From: Urophycis tenuis
Lineage: Eukaryota > Chordata > Actinopteri > Gadiformes > Phycidae
Direction of reading: 5' to 3'
DNA: 64,000 nucleotides
Assembly: GCA_036785325.1 (NCBI GenBank)
Contig: JAXIVH010000240.1
Coordinates: forward strand, 156,739-220,738
Positions 1 through 10,871 of this stretch are shown in pieces; position 1 is the first letter of the stretch; each line of letters starts with the position of its first letter. Made by a program: the position numbers and the translations under genes. The notes under the pieces are model-generated. The model saw only the letters and a list, made by a program, of their open reading frames with translations, did no database searches and was not told the origin of the DNA.

Positions 1-1429
1 TTGTGGGAAAGCACTGCATCATGGGAGCAGCCACCGTGTAGTGGGTTTCTGGGCTAGATTTAGGCTTAGGGCTCATGGTTAATGTTTCCAATATTGGTTT
101 GTGTATTCAGTCACTATCCTCTGTTACTGCCTATGTGAACAGAAACAGGAAGTGCTCAATAAACACTCGCCTAACACTCAGTGGACCCAGAAATGTAAAT
201 GGTCTTTGTTTTTCATTCACTCGGTACAAGGAAAATGATGGAAATGCAATGTTCTATGGCAAGTCTTTGACTTTTCTTTCCCATTGCTTGCAATGACCAT
301 GGACTTTTTTAGAGCAACTCTATTGTTTGTTTTAGAAATCTACATTAAAGGTGCACTGTGTAGAATTTAGTGGCATCTAGCAGAACAGACAGGGCAGAAA
401 TGAAATACGATAGCCATAAGTATGTCTTAATTTGTGTAATATCCCTTTAAGAATCGTTGTGTTTTCTTTGCTTCAGAATGAACCCTTTATATCTACATGA
501 GGAGCGGGTCCTCCCTCAAAGAACCCGCCATGTTGCACAACATTGTTTCTACTGTAGCCCAGAAAGGACAAACAGCATTAGAGCGGACGCATTTTCAATT
601 AATAATCATAATCGCTTTATTGTTTGTAAATGACCCATAGTTTTTTCTAAATAACTCAATGCAATTTAGGAAACTATAAAGGAATCTTATCAAAAACTGG
701 AAGCATGGTTTGACCCAGAAGGAGATGTTGTTTAGGAACGGTCAGGTCTGTTTCAGGTCGGTTGAGTCCTTCTAGGTAAGTCTTCTCACTCCCGGCCATA
801 TTGGCCACGCCTTTCGGGCAGCTGTTTGGTCTTAGCAAGATAAGGGCCCTATGTAAATGTATAGGGGGAGAGCTGTATCTCCATTTTTCCAGGTCTAAGG
901 GGCATAAAAAACACATGTTTGAAATCACAATGAAAAACAGACTAAAATCGCTAAAAGGGTTTGGTGGTTTTGTATCAAATTAACATTTTTAAAGCACTTT
1001 CTCTTACAGGTTATCTTGGACTGCGCATCTGCAATGCTTCACGACACTGTTTTCATCTACAGCATAACAACCCCAGCATAACAGCAAGACGTCATCGCTC
1101 ACAGTCAGCTAATGCAGATCATGCCGCAATTCTGGATAAAGCAAGAGATCACCAATGTAACTTTAACCTTGCCTGTGTCTGATTTGTTATTGACTGCTTA
1201 AGGGCCATGTCTGTTTGGATAAATAAAGATTTGAAAATAACTTCCAAGTGTCGTCAAAAGTGTGACCATGTAGGACCTGCAAAACGATTGGAGCAACGGC
1301 ACCAGAAGAGGCGGGACATGTGCAAACAACTGCCATCTTGGCAAAGTTTGGCAAAGTTTCCCCATGCATTTCAATGGGTGATTTTTTCTGTGATGTGTCT
1401 CCTCCTTCTATAGTGTCTCTGGTTTAGTC

Positions 1430-2210
1430 ATGGCACATGGTCATGCGCTATGGTCAGAGTAAGGACCTTGAGGGAAAGCAGTGCATCATGGGAACAGCCA
1501 CCGGGCTGGACTTAGGGTGAGGGGTTATGGTTTGGACGAGGGGCTCATGTCAGGGGTTAGGGTTAGTGTTTCAAAATTGGGTTTGGTTTTAGGGTTAGGT
1601 GGTATTTTTATTGGTTTATGTTGCCTGGGGATTCTAGACCTCCAGAGATATGTTTTCAGTCACTATCCTCTGCTACTGTCACAGTCTGCCTCATCCTCAC
1701 CTCCGTCATCCCAGCTCCCAGTAGTTTTCCTCCTGCCCTTCCTCTTCTTCACCTGTCTGCCAGTCACTCCCTCCTCATCAAGCAAACTCTGCTCACCTGT
1801 TTATGCAGCTGCCTCAGATCTGTAATCAAGACAGTTCATATCCCTCTCCTCTTCCTACCCATTGTGAGATTGTTCATTGTATTCAGGCAAGACTCTCCAG
1901 CGTTATTGGGATTACTCTCCTGGTTTCGACCCTTCCTGTCCCTGACCATCTCGTCTCGTCGCTTTCCCGGATATCACCTCAGCCTTCTGTTCCTGACCAC
2001 GAGCTTTGTCTCTCCGTTCCTGGTTTCTGACTGCCCCATTATCCTGTGCTGCTTGCCTGCTCTGATTGTTGTGTGTGATTGGGTCCAATTGGGTCCAACC
2101 ACTGCCCGTTAGTTACTGCCTAACAGGAACAGAAACAAGTGCTCAATTAACCCACGCCTGTCACTCAGTAAACCCAGAAATATAAATGTCTTTGTTTCTA
2201 CATCCCTCGT
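1430..2210 (+). repeat. LTR-like dispersed repeat fragment
   Basis: This pyrimidine-rich stretch ends in a segment with GTGCTCAATTAACCCACGCC, and a related but shorter version lies at 1-210 (GTGCTCAATAAACACTCGCC). Both also share the motif GGGAAAGCA(C/G)TGCATCATGGGA. The layout resembles a teleost Gypsy-type LTR or a deletion derivative of one. No gag or pol coding is seen. The same pair recurs in duplication copy B at 14,815-15,027 and 17,958-18,725. Classification is uncertain. Confidence 0.4.
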
Positions 2211-2828
2211 TTGACATCACAATACCACTGATCTCAAACAACCATCAAAGATTTGAACCCAGGACAGATGTTGAATGAACAGTATGTTTGACTTCATGAA
2301 AATAACATTAACAAAATTGAAGACACAAGATAAGGTGTGCCATCTCAATAAAAAAAAAACCCAAAAGAACTAAAACAGATAGAAAAGACATTAACAAGGT
2401 GAACAATCGAAATCCTACAAATAAAATGACACACACACACAAAGGGTAATTTGACATTGAAGGTTGTGGTCTCGTGGGCGCTGGACTAGAGTCTGCTTGA
2501 AATAATACCATTGTGATCATCAGAGACAGACCTGCTTCCTTTCTCAATGGTGCTTCCATCCCTGTAATGGACACACAACACAGATTAGCATGTGCATGTT
2601 TACAATCAGAATGGTACTGTGTTGTACAACTGTTGTCATGATCAGAGGGTATGTGTGTGTATGTACGTGTGCTTGTGTTTGTGTGCGTGTGTGTTTGCAC
2701 ATGTTTGTCACGACTGGGACAAAAGCCCAGTCGACAGAGCCTAGACCTACAACAAGCAGGACACAGCATTACAAAATCAGATCAATTATTGATTAAGTTG
2801 TTACCTCTGGTCCTTGGCCTGTTTTTGA

Positions 2829-3394
2829 TGATGGATCAGTTGTTAACTTCTGGCAGGTTATTAATGATGGATCAGTTGTTAAGTTTTGGCACGTTATTGA
2901 TTATGGATCAGTTGTTCACTTCTGGCACGTTATTGATGATGGATCAGTTGTTAACTTCTGGCACGTTATTGATGATGGATCAGTTGTTTGTTAACTTCTG
3001 GCACGTTATTGATGATGGATCAGTTGTTAACTTCTGGCACGTTATTGATGGTGGATCAGTTGTTAGCTTCTGGCACGTTATTGATGATCGATCAGTTGTT
3101 AACTTCTGGCACGTTATTGATGATGGATCAGTTGTTTGTTAACTTCTGGCACGTTATTGATGATGGATCAGTTGTTAACTTTTGGCACGTTATTGATTAT
3201 GGATCAGTTGTTAACCTCTGGCACGTTATTGATGATGGATCAGTTGTTAACTTTTGGCACGTTATTGATTATGGATCAGTTGTTAACTTCTGGCACGTTA
3301 TTGATGATGGATCAGTTGTTAACTTCTGGCACGTTATTGATGATGGATCAGTTGTTAACTTCTGGCACGTTATTGATGATGGATCAGTTGTTAC
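2829..3394. repeat. 36-bp minisatellite in intron 9 of copy A (about 16 units)
   Basis: The tandem unit is GATCAGTTGTTAACTTCTGG followed by CACGTTATTGATGATG, with two 40-bp variants carrying an extra TTGT. The array touches the 5' splice site of exon 9 at 3,395. On the transcribed strand the first intron bases GTAACAACTGATCC are part of the unit. The unit is a multiple of three, so the plus strand is open by chance. Confidence 0.95.
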
Positions 3395-3612
3395 CTGCGG
3401 CCCTCAGCCTGCGCAGCGCAGTCAGCCAGCTCTGTCCCCCGGGTCTCTGGGAGCAGAAAGGTGAGGGCCCCCCCCACCAGGGTGAGGCTGCTGAACACTA
3501 TGATGGGGATGGTCCAGTGGTACACCGCCAGCAGGTTGAGCAGCGGAGACAGCAGCCCTGCCACTCTGATCGCTATGGCGCCTAGTCCAGCCGCCGTCTG
3601 TCTGAAATCATA

Positions 3613-4110
3613 AATCATCGTCATTGCCATCATCATCATCATCACGCATCACAAACACAGCCGCTAAAATCATAGGTCTCCCCACACCCAACCTCACAGA
3701 ACTAAATAAAAAATCCATCAACCGCCTAGCAAACTCAATAGTTCAAGACACCACTCACCCACTGCACCAATACATCACCCCGTTACCCTCAGGGCGAAGG
3801 TACAGAACAATCAAGTTCAGGAGGGCCCGCCTAGGAAAAAGCCTGATCCCTGCGGCCATAACGGCCCTAAACAGCAGGCCCCGTTGATCTGTCTGTCTGA
3901 AGAATGTCTATGTACTGTCTCACTGTGTCGTCATGTATGTTGCCACCGGTGTTATGTTGTGTTGTGTTTTTGTATGCTGTCACTGCTATATTTATAACCA
4001 CTGTTGTCGTGTAACCACTGCCGTTGTCTGTCTGTTTTGTGACTTAATGTGAAGTCTGTGAAGACAATTTTCCCCACAGGGACAAATAAATCAAATCAAA
4101 TCAAATCATC
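3613..4110 (+). mobile_element. 3' fragment of a CR1/L2/Rex-type LINE, inserted in copy A only
   Basis: Residues in the frame 3,624-3,887 (HPLHQYITPLPSGRRYR and KSLIPAAITALNS) match the C-terminal end of ORF2 in teleost L2/Rex1-like LINEs. A short 3' UTR follows and ends in tandem AAATC repeats (about 4,085-4,108). Duplication copy B lacks it: there the CAT microsatellite at 20,100-20,130 runs on without a break. The fragment therefore landed after the duplication, in the intron upstream of exon 9. Confidence 0.8.
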
Positions 4111-4199
4111 ATCATCATCACCATCATCATCATCAACACATCAGCACCTTATGTTGGTATCACGCTGTTGTTCATTTTAAAATTGTTAACTATTTTTTT

Positions 4200-4465
4200 C
4201 CCACTATTTTGCACAACTGCCACTTAACCAACTCATCCAACTACTCTGCCACTTATTTATTTATTGTTGTTTACCTTTGCATAGATACTCTGTTTTTTAT
4301 TTTTTATTTTTTTATTTTTCTGTTTTATATTGTTTCTTTCTTTTCTTTTTCTTTTATATATATAGCAATGTTGAGCACACCCGAGCAACAAGAATGTCAC
4401 TGCTGGTAATGATGTACATTGGTATCTAGCATGTGACAATAAACTTGAAACTTGAAACTTGAAAC
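4200..4465 (+). mobile_element. LINE/SINE 3' tail ending in (ACTTGAA)n, shared by A and B
   Basis: The segment ends with an AATAAA followed by three tandem ACTTGAA units (4,438-4,464), typical of a non-LTR element tail. An almost identical copy is at about 20,195-20,452 in the other duplicate, so it predates the duplication. The family was not resolved. Confidence 0.45.
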
Positions 4466-6803
4466 CACTGCCATCGTTGGCAGTGGTCTTCTTTGTCACC
4501 ATGATCATCATCATCATTGTAGTCAGCATTGTTGTCCTCATCAACTTTTTCATCAACACAAATCTTCTGCATCACCCTCATCAGTGGCACAATTATCTTC
4601 ACCATCATCATCACCTCTACATGTGGGAGGAGTGAGAAACTAACTAAAAGTCAAAGGTCAACTCAAAGGACCTCAAGACGTGTTGCTGTCTTACCTAGAG
4701 GACGTGGGAAACAGCTCCTGGACGTAAACGTTACATATGCTCCCAGCCCAGTTCATTAGGATCCGCCCCATGATCACCATCACCGTCACAGTGATGGTAT
4801 TACCTGTGATGTAACAGAGAGGAAACCCATGCAAGGCCAAATAGACCCTGTTTTGCTCGTACTTACTACTTTAGTCACATCAAGTGGTGAGGTTGCAGAT
4901 TACAACCAACTGAGTACCACTGGTATTGATTAAGAAGTGGGTATGTGTGTTACCTTGGGGAACCGCCAGGATGCAGAGGCACAGCAGACCCCCCACCAGG
5001 AGGGTGGACATCAGGGATAACTTCCTGCCTGCGACCTCCAGCAGCCAGATGCACATCAGGTGAGCCGGTATCTCTGTGAGTCCGAACAGCAGCTGGGTCA
5101 GGAAGATGTCCAGCCCAAATTTCCCCACGTTCAACGTGAGGCAGTAATAGGAGAGGTTCAATGCAAACCTGAAAGATTATATAGGAAAAGGTTGAAGAAA
5201 AGCTTTCGTCCCCATGTTACCCGATGCAGGCCATGCTGCCAGGTGTGAAAGGCTCACATCTCATATATTCTGTCTGTCTTTTTTTATTGCCTCATTTATT
5301 TCACAAAGACAAAAGTTCACATTTGAGTGTCCTGGTCAAAATAGATACAACAATGCACAACCCGTGTGTTTCAAAAACTGAAACAGACTTTCAGTTTTTA
5401 ATATAATATATATTTAGTTATTTAATTTATTATTTTTAATTTATGTGTCCATTTAAATATGGTAGCCTGCAACTCACCATCCTATTGTTAAGATCAGGAA
5501 ACGCCTTCGAAGCACAGGTGATTTGATAAGGAAGCTGATGCCCCCTTTCTCCACAGTCTTATCTTCAGCAATCTGTTATGGATTACATTACATTATATTA
5601 CATTAGAAAGTAACTTCCAGTAGTTCCTTACTGGGAAACTGAATATCTCTATCTAATATAGAAATAAAGAAATGTTATACTAGAAATGTTATTAAATGTT
5701 ATATATAAATTTTATATATAATTTATTTAATTTAATGATATAGTCGTTTATATTATGCTGAAAAAGTTAAAGTTTAAGCCAATAAGTAGGCTAACGTCAC
5801 ATGCATGGTAACGAATGGTAATAATAATAGAACTAAAGAGCAACATACCTTTTCCAGTAGAGATTCTGGAACGGTTCGTTTGTTGATGGCCGCTGCCTTG
5901 AGGATCAACACCTTGACCTCCTCTGTCTTCCCCCTGTCCAGCAACCAGCGGGCGGACTCTGGGATGAACCTTTCACAAAGTCAGGCCAAATCACTTTTGT
6001 TGAAAACATGAATTACCAACCCAGCACTGCATTTAACCAATTATGAATTAAAGTAGTCATCTATCACATGTTAATGGAAATAAAGTTGTGAAGTCACCAT
6101 CCATCGCCATATTTCATGACCTGTTGACAAATATGATTTAAATACAAGGACCCCGTCTAGGGCCTGAGTCGCTATGACCTTTGACCCCTGTCAGCACGCT
6201 GCTGCACGTGTGCTCCATACACACCATATGTAAACACAGACCAGGCCCATAGGCGCTGCCATGACCAACTGTGCCAGCCTCCAATCACGGATGAAGTAGA
6301 CGAGCAATGCCAGAGACGCCTGGCCGAGGGCCCCGAAGAGCTGGCACCCACAGGACCCCAGGGACCGCTTGGTGACCCCAATCCACTCGGTAGCTGCAGG
6401 GAGGGAGAGCCAGGCCCACGGGTCAATGTTCTGACATCAGTAGCCCACGCAGCATCAACCTCAGACGGACTGAAACGTGTTGGCAAAGGCCTTTTGCTGT
6501 TTAGGTTTTGAGGTCCAAAAAATAGAAGTTAGCTACAGCTTTTTCTCAACATGTCAGGCATTTGTTTAAACCTGCACTGTGTCACTTTGTTCTACTGTAG
6601 CTCTGCACTCCATTTAAACATCTTCATTAGAAAACAGGAGTTTTTGTTTTCAATCGCCATCCAAAGTGTGAGGTCAATGACTTACACTTCAGTGTGGTCA
6701 TGGCCTAAAATGAGAAAATACTCTGCAACCATTGGTGTATAAGTAATACTTTCTGCAGCCCAATCATGACAATAAGATAGGCAGTAAAATGGGAACTACT
6801 CAC

Positions 6804-6972
6804 CATATGTAGATGACCTCCAGGGCCATGGGGGTGGCGGTGACCAGCTGCATCTGCCTCCAGTCCCGGATCAGGTACATGATGCCTGCCAGGGACATGC
6901 TCCCCAGAGCATTAAATATCTGGCTAACACACAGGCCAAGAGACCGCTTGGCCGGGCCCACCCACTCGGTCA
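6804..6972 (-). other. Extra, divergent exon 4 in slc22a13-like copy A
   Basis: This 169-nt exon has intact splice sites (acceptor CACCACAG, donor GTGAGT) and an open frame starting TEWVGPAKRSLG. A second 169-nt exon 4 at 6,225-6,393 reads [12 protein letters not shown]. Either can join exon 5 in frame (both end in TG before G). Joining one to the other would shift the frame. They could act as mutually exclusive exons, but the better explanation is that this one belongs to the original gene and the other arrived with the duplicated block. Confidence 0.75.
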
Positions 6973-7070
6973 CTGTGGTGAGGAAAAGTAACAGGGCTCC
7001 GACTCTCAATCAAAGGCAGTGGATGTCGACGTGACTTAAAATAGCCTATCAAGCAAAACAGCATGCACAG

Positions 7071-7240
7071 GGCCGGCAGTAGCTCAGTGGGTAAAGCGGA
7101 TGTGCAGAGCGGGTCGTCCACTAACCGTCGGATCAGCAGTTTGATCCCCCTCCTCCAACTGTCCACATGTCGAACCCCAATGTACTGATTGTAAGTTGTT
7201 TTGGACAAAAGTGTCTGCTAAATGCCCCTTTCCTTATTAG
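7071..7240 (+). mobile_element. tRNA-derived SINE
   Basis: The head carries a pol III A-box (TAGCTCAGTGGG at about 7,079) and a degenerate B-box. The tail reads TGTCTGCTAAATGCCCC, typical of a widespread teleost SINE family. It lies in the intron between exon 3 and the extra exon 4 of slc22a13-like copy A. Confidence 0.75.
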
Positions 7241-8103
7241 GGATTAATTATGTCATTCAATTGTTTCATGGATTTTACCAAGCACAAGGCTGTTGACTCG
7301 GAAGCCTCCTATCACCACCCCGGACATGAACTGGGTCACAGTGCAAAGGTAGTAGTTAGAATCCAGCTGCCACAATGAAGATCATCAAAAGCACTGTTGG
7401 TATTTGTATTGCACGCCTCTGGCCGAATCTAGAAAGAAATGCATCAGGATTATAATGGTTCTCCTGTACAGCAGTTCTTTGTTGCTTGGTTGTGATTCAT
7501 TTCATGATACACTTACGACTCGGCAACGTGTCCAAATAAGAGGGAGCCAAGAAGATACCAAGACATCAAAACTGTCTGCGCAATCTTCTCCTGGTTAACT
7601 TGGTCACAAACAAGATTAAACTGTAAAAACGAAAGAAGATGGAATGTGAAGGGCCGGTCACAATGTTACGAATCCTAATACATTTAAAACACAGGAACCT
7701 CTTCACTGGACTTGACAGCACGACTCACGTCGGTGACGATGGTGGCCCGGTACAGGGTCCGGTCGTACACCCATCCGTCCTGGCAGGCGTTGGTGTGGTT
7801 GAGGCCGTACCGGCGGATGGAGTCCAGGGTCCAGTCCACCGGGGAGAACATCAGGCACCGGCTGAGGGAGCCGTCCTGCTCCCGGGGGACGGTCAGGTTG
7901 AGCTGCTCCTCTGCCGTCAGGTTGGGACCGGCCGCCAGGATCCAGTCTGTGTTACAGTGGCGCTCCGGGTCGGAGTCCACGAAGAGCAGACTGCCGTAGG
8001 TTAAAGACAGGATCATGTTCGGGAGCGAAAGGGCGAGAAGAATCAGCTTCTGGAATAATCCCAATTCCCCCACATGTGTGAGGATCTCTCCGAAATCAAC
8101 CAT

Positions 8104-10871
8104 GATCTTCTGAAACAGCACTCCAGCACAAATGCTGTTCTTTTTCAAACAATTACTATCAAGGTTTAGCTTGTAAACTATGTGATCCAGTAGTGGTGCG
8201 ATTGGTCATGATCGTTCTTGAGGCTGATCTTCGGCTGTAAGGTCACAGTGCAGTGTGCTGGTCTGTGTGACTAGGAAGGTGCACTCCATTAACATGTTGA
8301 CTGGAGGCACAGAGACACTTTTATTCTTGACTTGTCATTTACTTTGAAGCATCTTGCCGCAGTCTTTATTTAACCAAACCTAAGCAGCATGTTTCCTCTT
8401 ACCCTAGTGGCGTAGCCAGGATTTTTCAACAGTGTGGACTTTTGCAAATTAGTGTGGGCCACTATTTTTTTAAACATTTTTTTTTAATTATTCCAATATA
8501 AGCATTACCGTAATTGTCCCAAAACAGCACGTGATTTCATCACTGATCAGATGATAAATGGCAAACAATAATAGGCAACATTGATATTTAGATTGTAGCC
8601 TACTTTATTCATCCCCGGGGGATTTAAGGCACAACATGCATGCATGTGATTTTAACATAAAACATAAATACTTGAGAGCCATAGCTTATAGCTTGTGCTA
8701 AATATGAACGAAAACGTAGCCCAGGCTAAGGTTGTAGGCAATTGCGAGCGCTTTGTATGTTACCAAAAAAAAACTAAAAAAACAATACATTGATTCTGAA
8801 GGTAGCCTACTAATCAAAATTACAAAACATAAGAGAACTTCTAACCAAGAAGGCTATTGAGTTCAACAAACAGTTCAGGGATTTTTTTTTTGGTGCGTGC
8901 GTGCTGAGTGTGATTGATTGTGAGCCTCCAGCGATTGTTGACACCTAACAGACGCACGCTGCAGCCGCCTACATAGCTTTACCCAATCAAAATGAAGCGC
9001 AGAATATTACAAATTAACAAAAAGAGCATTCTTTTCAATATTTGAAAATGATTATACTTTATTGAAACTAAATTTATCTCACACAATTTTGTATGATATT
9101 ATTATGGACCAGCTGCCAATCATAGTGGCACTGGCCCACATTGGCCCTCATGTGGCTACGCGCATCAAGCTACGCTAAACATCTGTGGTTGTGACATCAA
9201 AGACAGTAACTCATCATATACTTAATATTTTTATTTTAAGATAACAAATAAAAACAACTCACAAAAACACAAGATAAAAACCAATAAAAAAATGCAGGAC
9301 AGCCTAGTCTGCTTACTTTTAAACTTTTATGTTAACATATGTACACAATTTACAAATATTCTGCATACAGTTTGCAATTAACCACATTTTTAAGTGCAAT
9401 TATTCACAGTCAACTTCTGATGGAAGCATTCCCTCACATGACCCATATTTGAAACGGTAGTCTATTAACTTGCGGTTAAGGTTAAGTGAACACTGATGAC
9501 TCTTTTCTAGTCTTCACTGTCCTCTACTGGGGCTTTAGCTCCCCCTGGTGTCACGTCTACTCCACTGCAGCCTTCTGTCCCTCCGTGTGTTAGTACTTTA
9601 GTTTGAGCGGTGTTCCTTCATCACACCAGACACCTGGGATCAGAGGAGACATCTGAGGTATCAGAGGATCTGATACTCATGTGCTATCTGTCCCGACGTT
9701 ATGTCGACGTTATGTGTACCATGACGTCATGTGTACACCTGTGTACTCATGAGTCATGTGTGTCTTTGGTTGTGAGCGGGTTTTTATTTGTGTACGGGAG
9801 GTGTGAGGTTTTGATGATAGAGAGAAATGTGGGTATTACATATCGAGAGAGCAATTAGTTAAAAGAGCTGGCGATGTTCTGTCATACTCTCACAGTGCAC
9901 TAGTGCAGGTGGTTTCATGTTGAACCAAAAGATTATGTAGGCTGATAACGACAACTGACAACGTCACCCTGCGGTACCACGGTGCGCCCACTAGGGGGCA
10001 AGCACAGAGAGACTACACTATATTGTCGATGTTAAAAGATGCATAATATGTACAATAGAATGACATTTAATCATGACCTTTATATGTATATTTTGTGTAT
10101 TTTCTGTATGTTCAAATGATGACTTGCAGCTCAATAAAATGGTAAATGAGTCGGTTGTTATGAAGTAACTTCACAAGAGATAACGATGGTGATTTTTATT
10201 CAGGTCACACAAAGCAGGTTTTGTTATTTAGTAGGCCTACGGCTTCATTTGTGGAAGTTACGGTAGTAATTTGAATCATAGAGAACTATACATTGTAAGA
10301 AATGGCTTTTCATTGGTTCACAGGAAAGGAATCAGATTGATCATGATCACAAATTCTGTGTCATCAGTCATGTTCTATTTCATTAATTTCATCGGTAACT
10401 CAAAAACAAAACCCGTCCCGTGAAACCTAAAACCAAAATGTAACCCTCAAACTAAACTCTACACCCTAAAATCAAGACGCAACACCATAATCTGCCAATG
10501 TGAATATGTTTTCCTTAACAGTAAGAAGAAGAATTCAACACAGATTCAGGTATACACACCTTGGTATAAGCATTTTAACGTAAAGAATTAATGTTTTACC
10601 ACCAAATTTAACGGTAAAGCAGTTTCAGCCTTTCATTGTCAATGATACACAGGCTGTACTCTTATAGGATATTGACTGCAGTCTGTCTGCTATACTATAT
10701 TTAATCGATATATTTGAAAGCATATTTCTAAATACTGGAGACTCTAGCAGGCAAAGGGACACTATAGGGAGGCAAACACACACACACACACACACACCTG
10801 GGAAACATGAACAACCAGAACACAGGTGAACAGAATGAGTCACCACCACAGGAGACAGGAAACCGGTCAGA
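8104..10871. other. Gene-free upstream region of slc22a13-like copy A
   Basis: No coding exon was recognised. A fossil DNA element may span about 8,404-9,162: its ends carry inverted GGCGTAGCCA / TGGCTACGC and the middle is AT-rich. A full CRE-like palindrome TGACGTCA occurs at 9,722-9,729, and a short (CA)n array lies at 10,777-10,797. The rest is AT-rich sequence without visible structure. Confidence 0.5.

Larger units (their letters stand above)
1..6690. repeat. Segmental duplication, copy A
   Basis: This block matches about 14,818-22,826 nearly base for base. It holds the repeat-rich 3' flank and exons 4-10 of the slc22a13-like gene. Differences are scattered substitutions, a LINE fragment present only here (about 3,613-4,110), and a 1.7-kb retroelement present only in the other copy. 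Similarity stops at about 6,690, inside the intron upstream of exon 4. The left edge cannot be placed because the window starts inside the block. Confidence 0.9.
2486..8103 (-). pseudogene. slc22a13: slc22a13-like organic anion transporter, copy A (chimeric, probably broken)
   Basis: This is an MFS transporter of the SLC22 family, expected at the plasma membrane with 12 TM segments. Exons by phase and splice signals: 8103-7729 (375 nt), 7620-7517, 7428-7279, 6972-6804 (extra exon 4), 6393-6225 (exon 4), 5969-5849, 5572-5478, 5168-4954, 4803-4695, 3601-3395, 2561-2486 (stop TAG). The start at 8101-8103 (MVDFGEIL) matches the family; an upstream in-frame ATG at 8146-8148 is less likely. Exon 3 is 150 nt, whereas copies B and C have 155. 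The missing 5 nt shift the frame and give TAA right after the Gly-Phe codons, ending the protein at about residue 183. Exons 1-3 and the extra exon 4 differ from copy B. Exons 4-10 are a near-identical copy of it, so the gene looks like a fusion of two paralogues. Copy B is the nearest intact reference. Confidence 0.8.

Noticed and set aside
1550..1610. Interstitial telomere repeat (GGGTTAGGGTTAG), also at 18,078-18,130
   Set aside because: Only two to three degenerate units, inside a dispersed repeat.
1481..2112. Hydrophobic/proline-rich ORFs (also 18,010-18,642)
   Set aside because: They fall in a dispersed LTR-like repeat, overlap in two frames and resemble no protein family.
2829..3394. 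CRISPR-like direct repeats
   Set aside because: The 36-bp units are adjacent with no unique spacers, and the context is a vertebrate intron.
2651..3585. Long plus-strand ORFs with a 12-residue repeat ([12 protein letters not shown]) here and at 19,179-20,077 and 26,445-26,996
   Set aside because: They are produced by the 36-bp minisatellite, whose length is a multiple of three, and they run antisense into exon 9 of the slc22a13-like genes. Codon bias and independent conservation are lacking.
7071..7240. tRNA gene
   Set aside because: The A-box is good, but the B-box is degenerate, no cloverleaf can be completed and the segment ends in a SINE tail. The same applies to 30,252-30,425.
8404..9162. 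Fossil TIR element with GGCGTAGCCA ends
   Set aside because: Ends match over only about ten bases and I found no clear target duplication, so it is mentioned only in the intergenic description.
9722..9729. CRE palindrome TGACGTCA as a promoter of slc22a13-like copy A
   Set aside because: It is 1.6 kb upstream of the start codon and a single 8-bp match; chance cannot be excluded.
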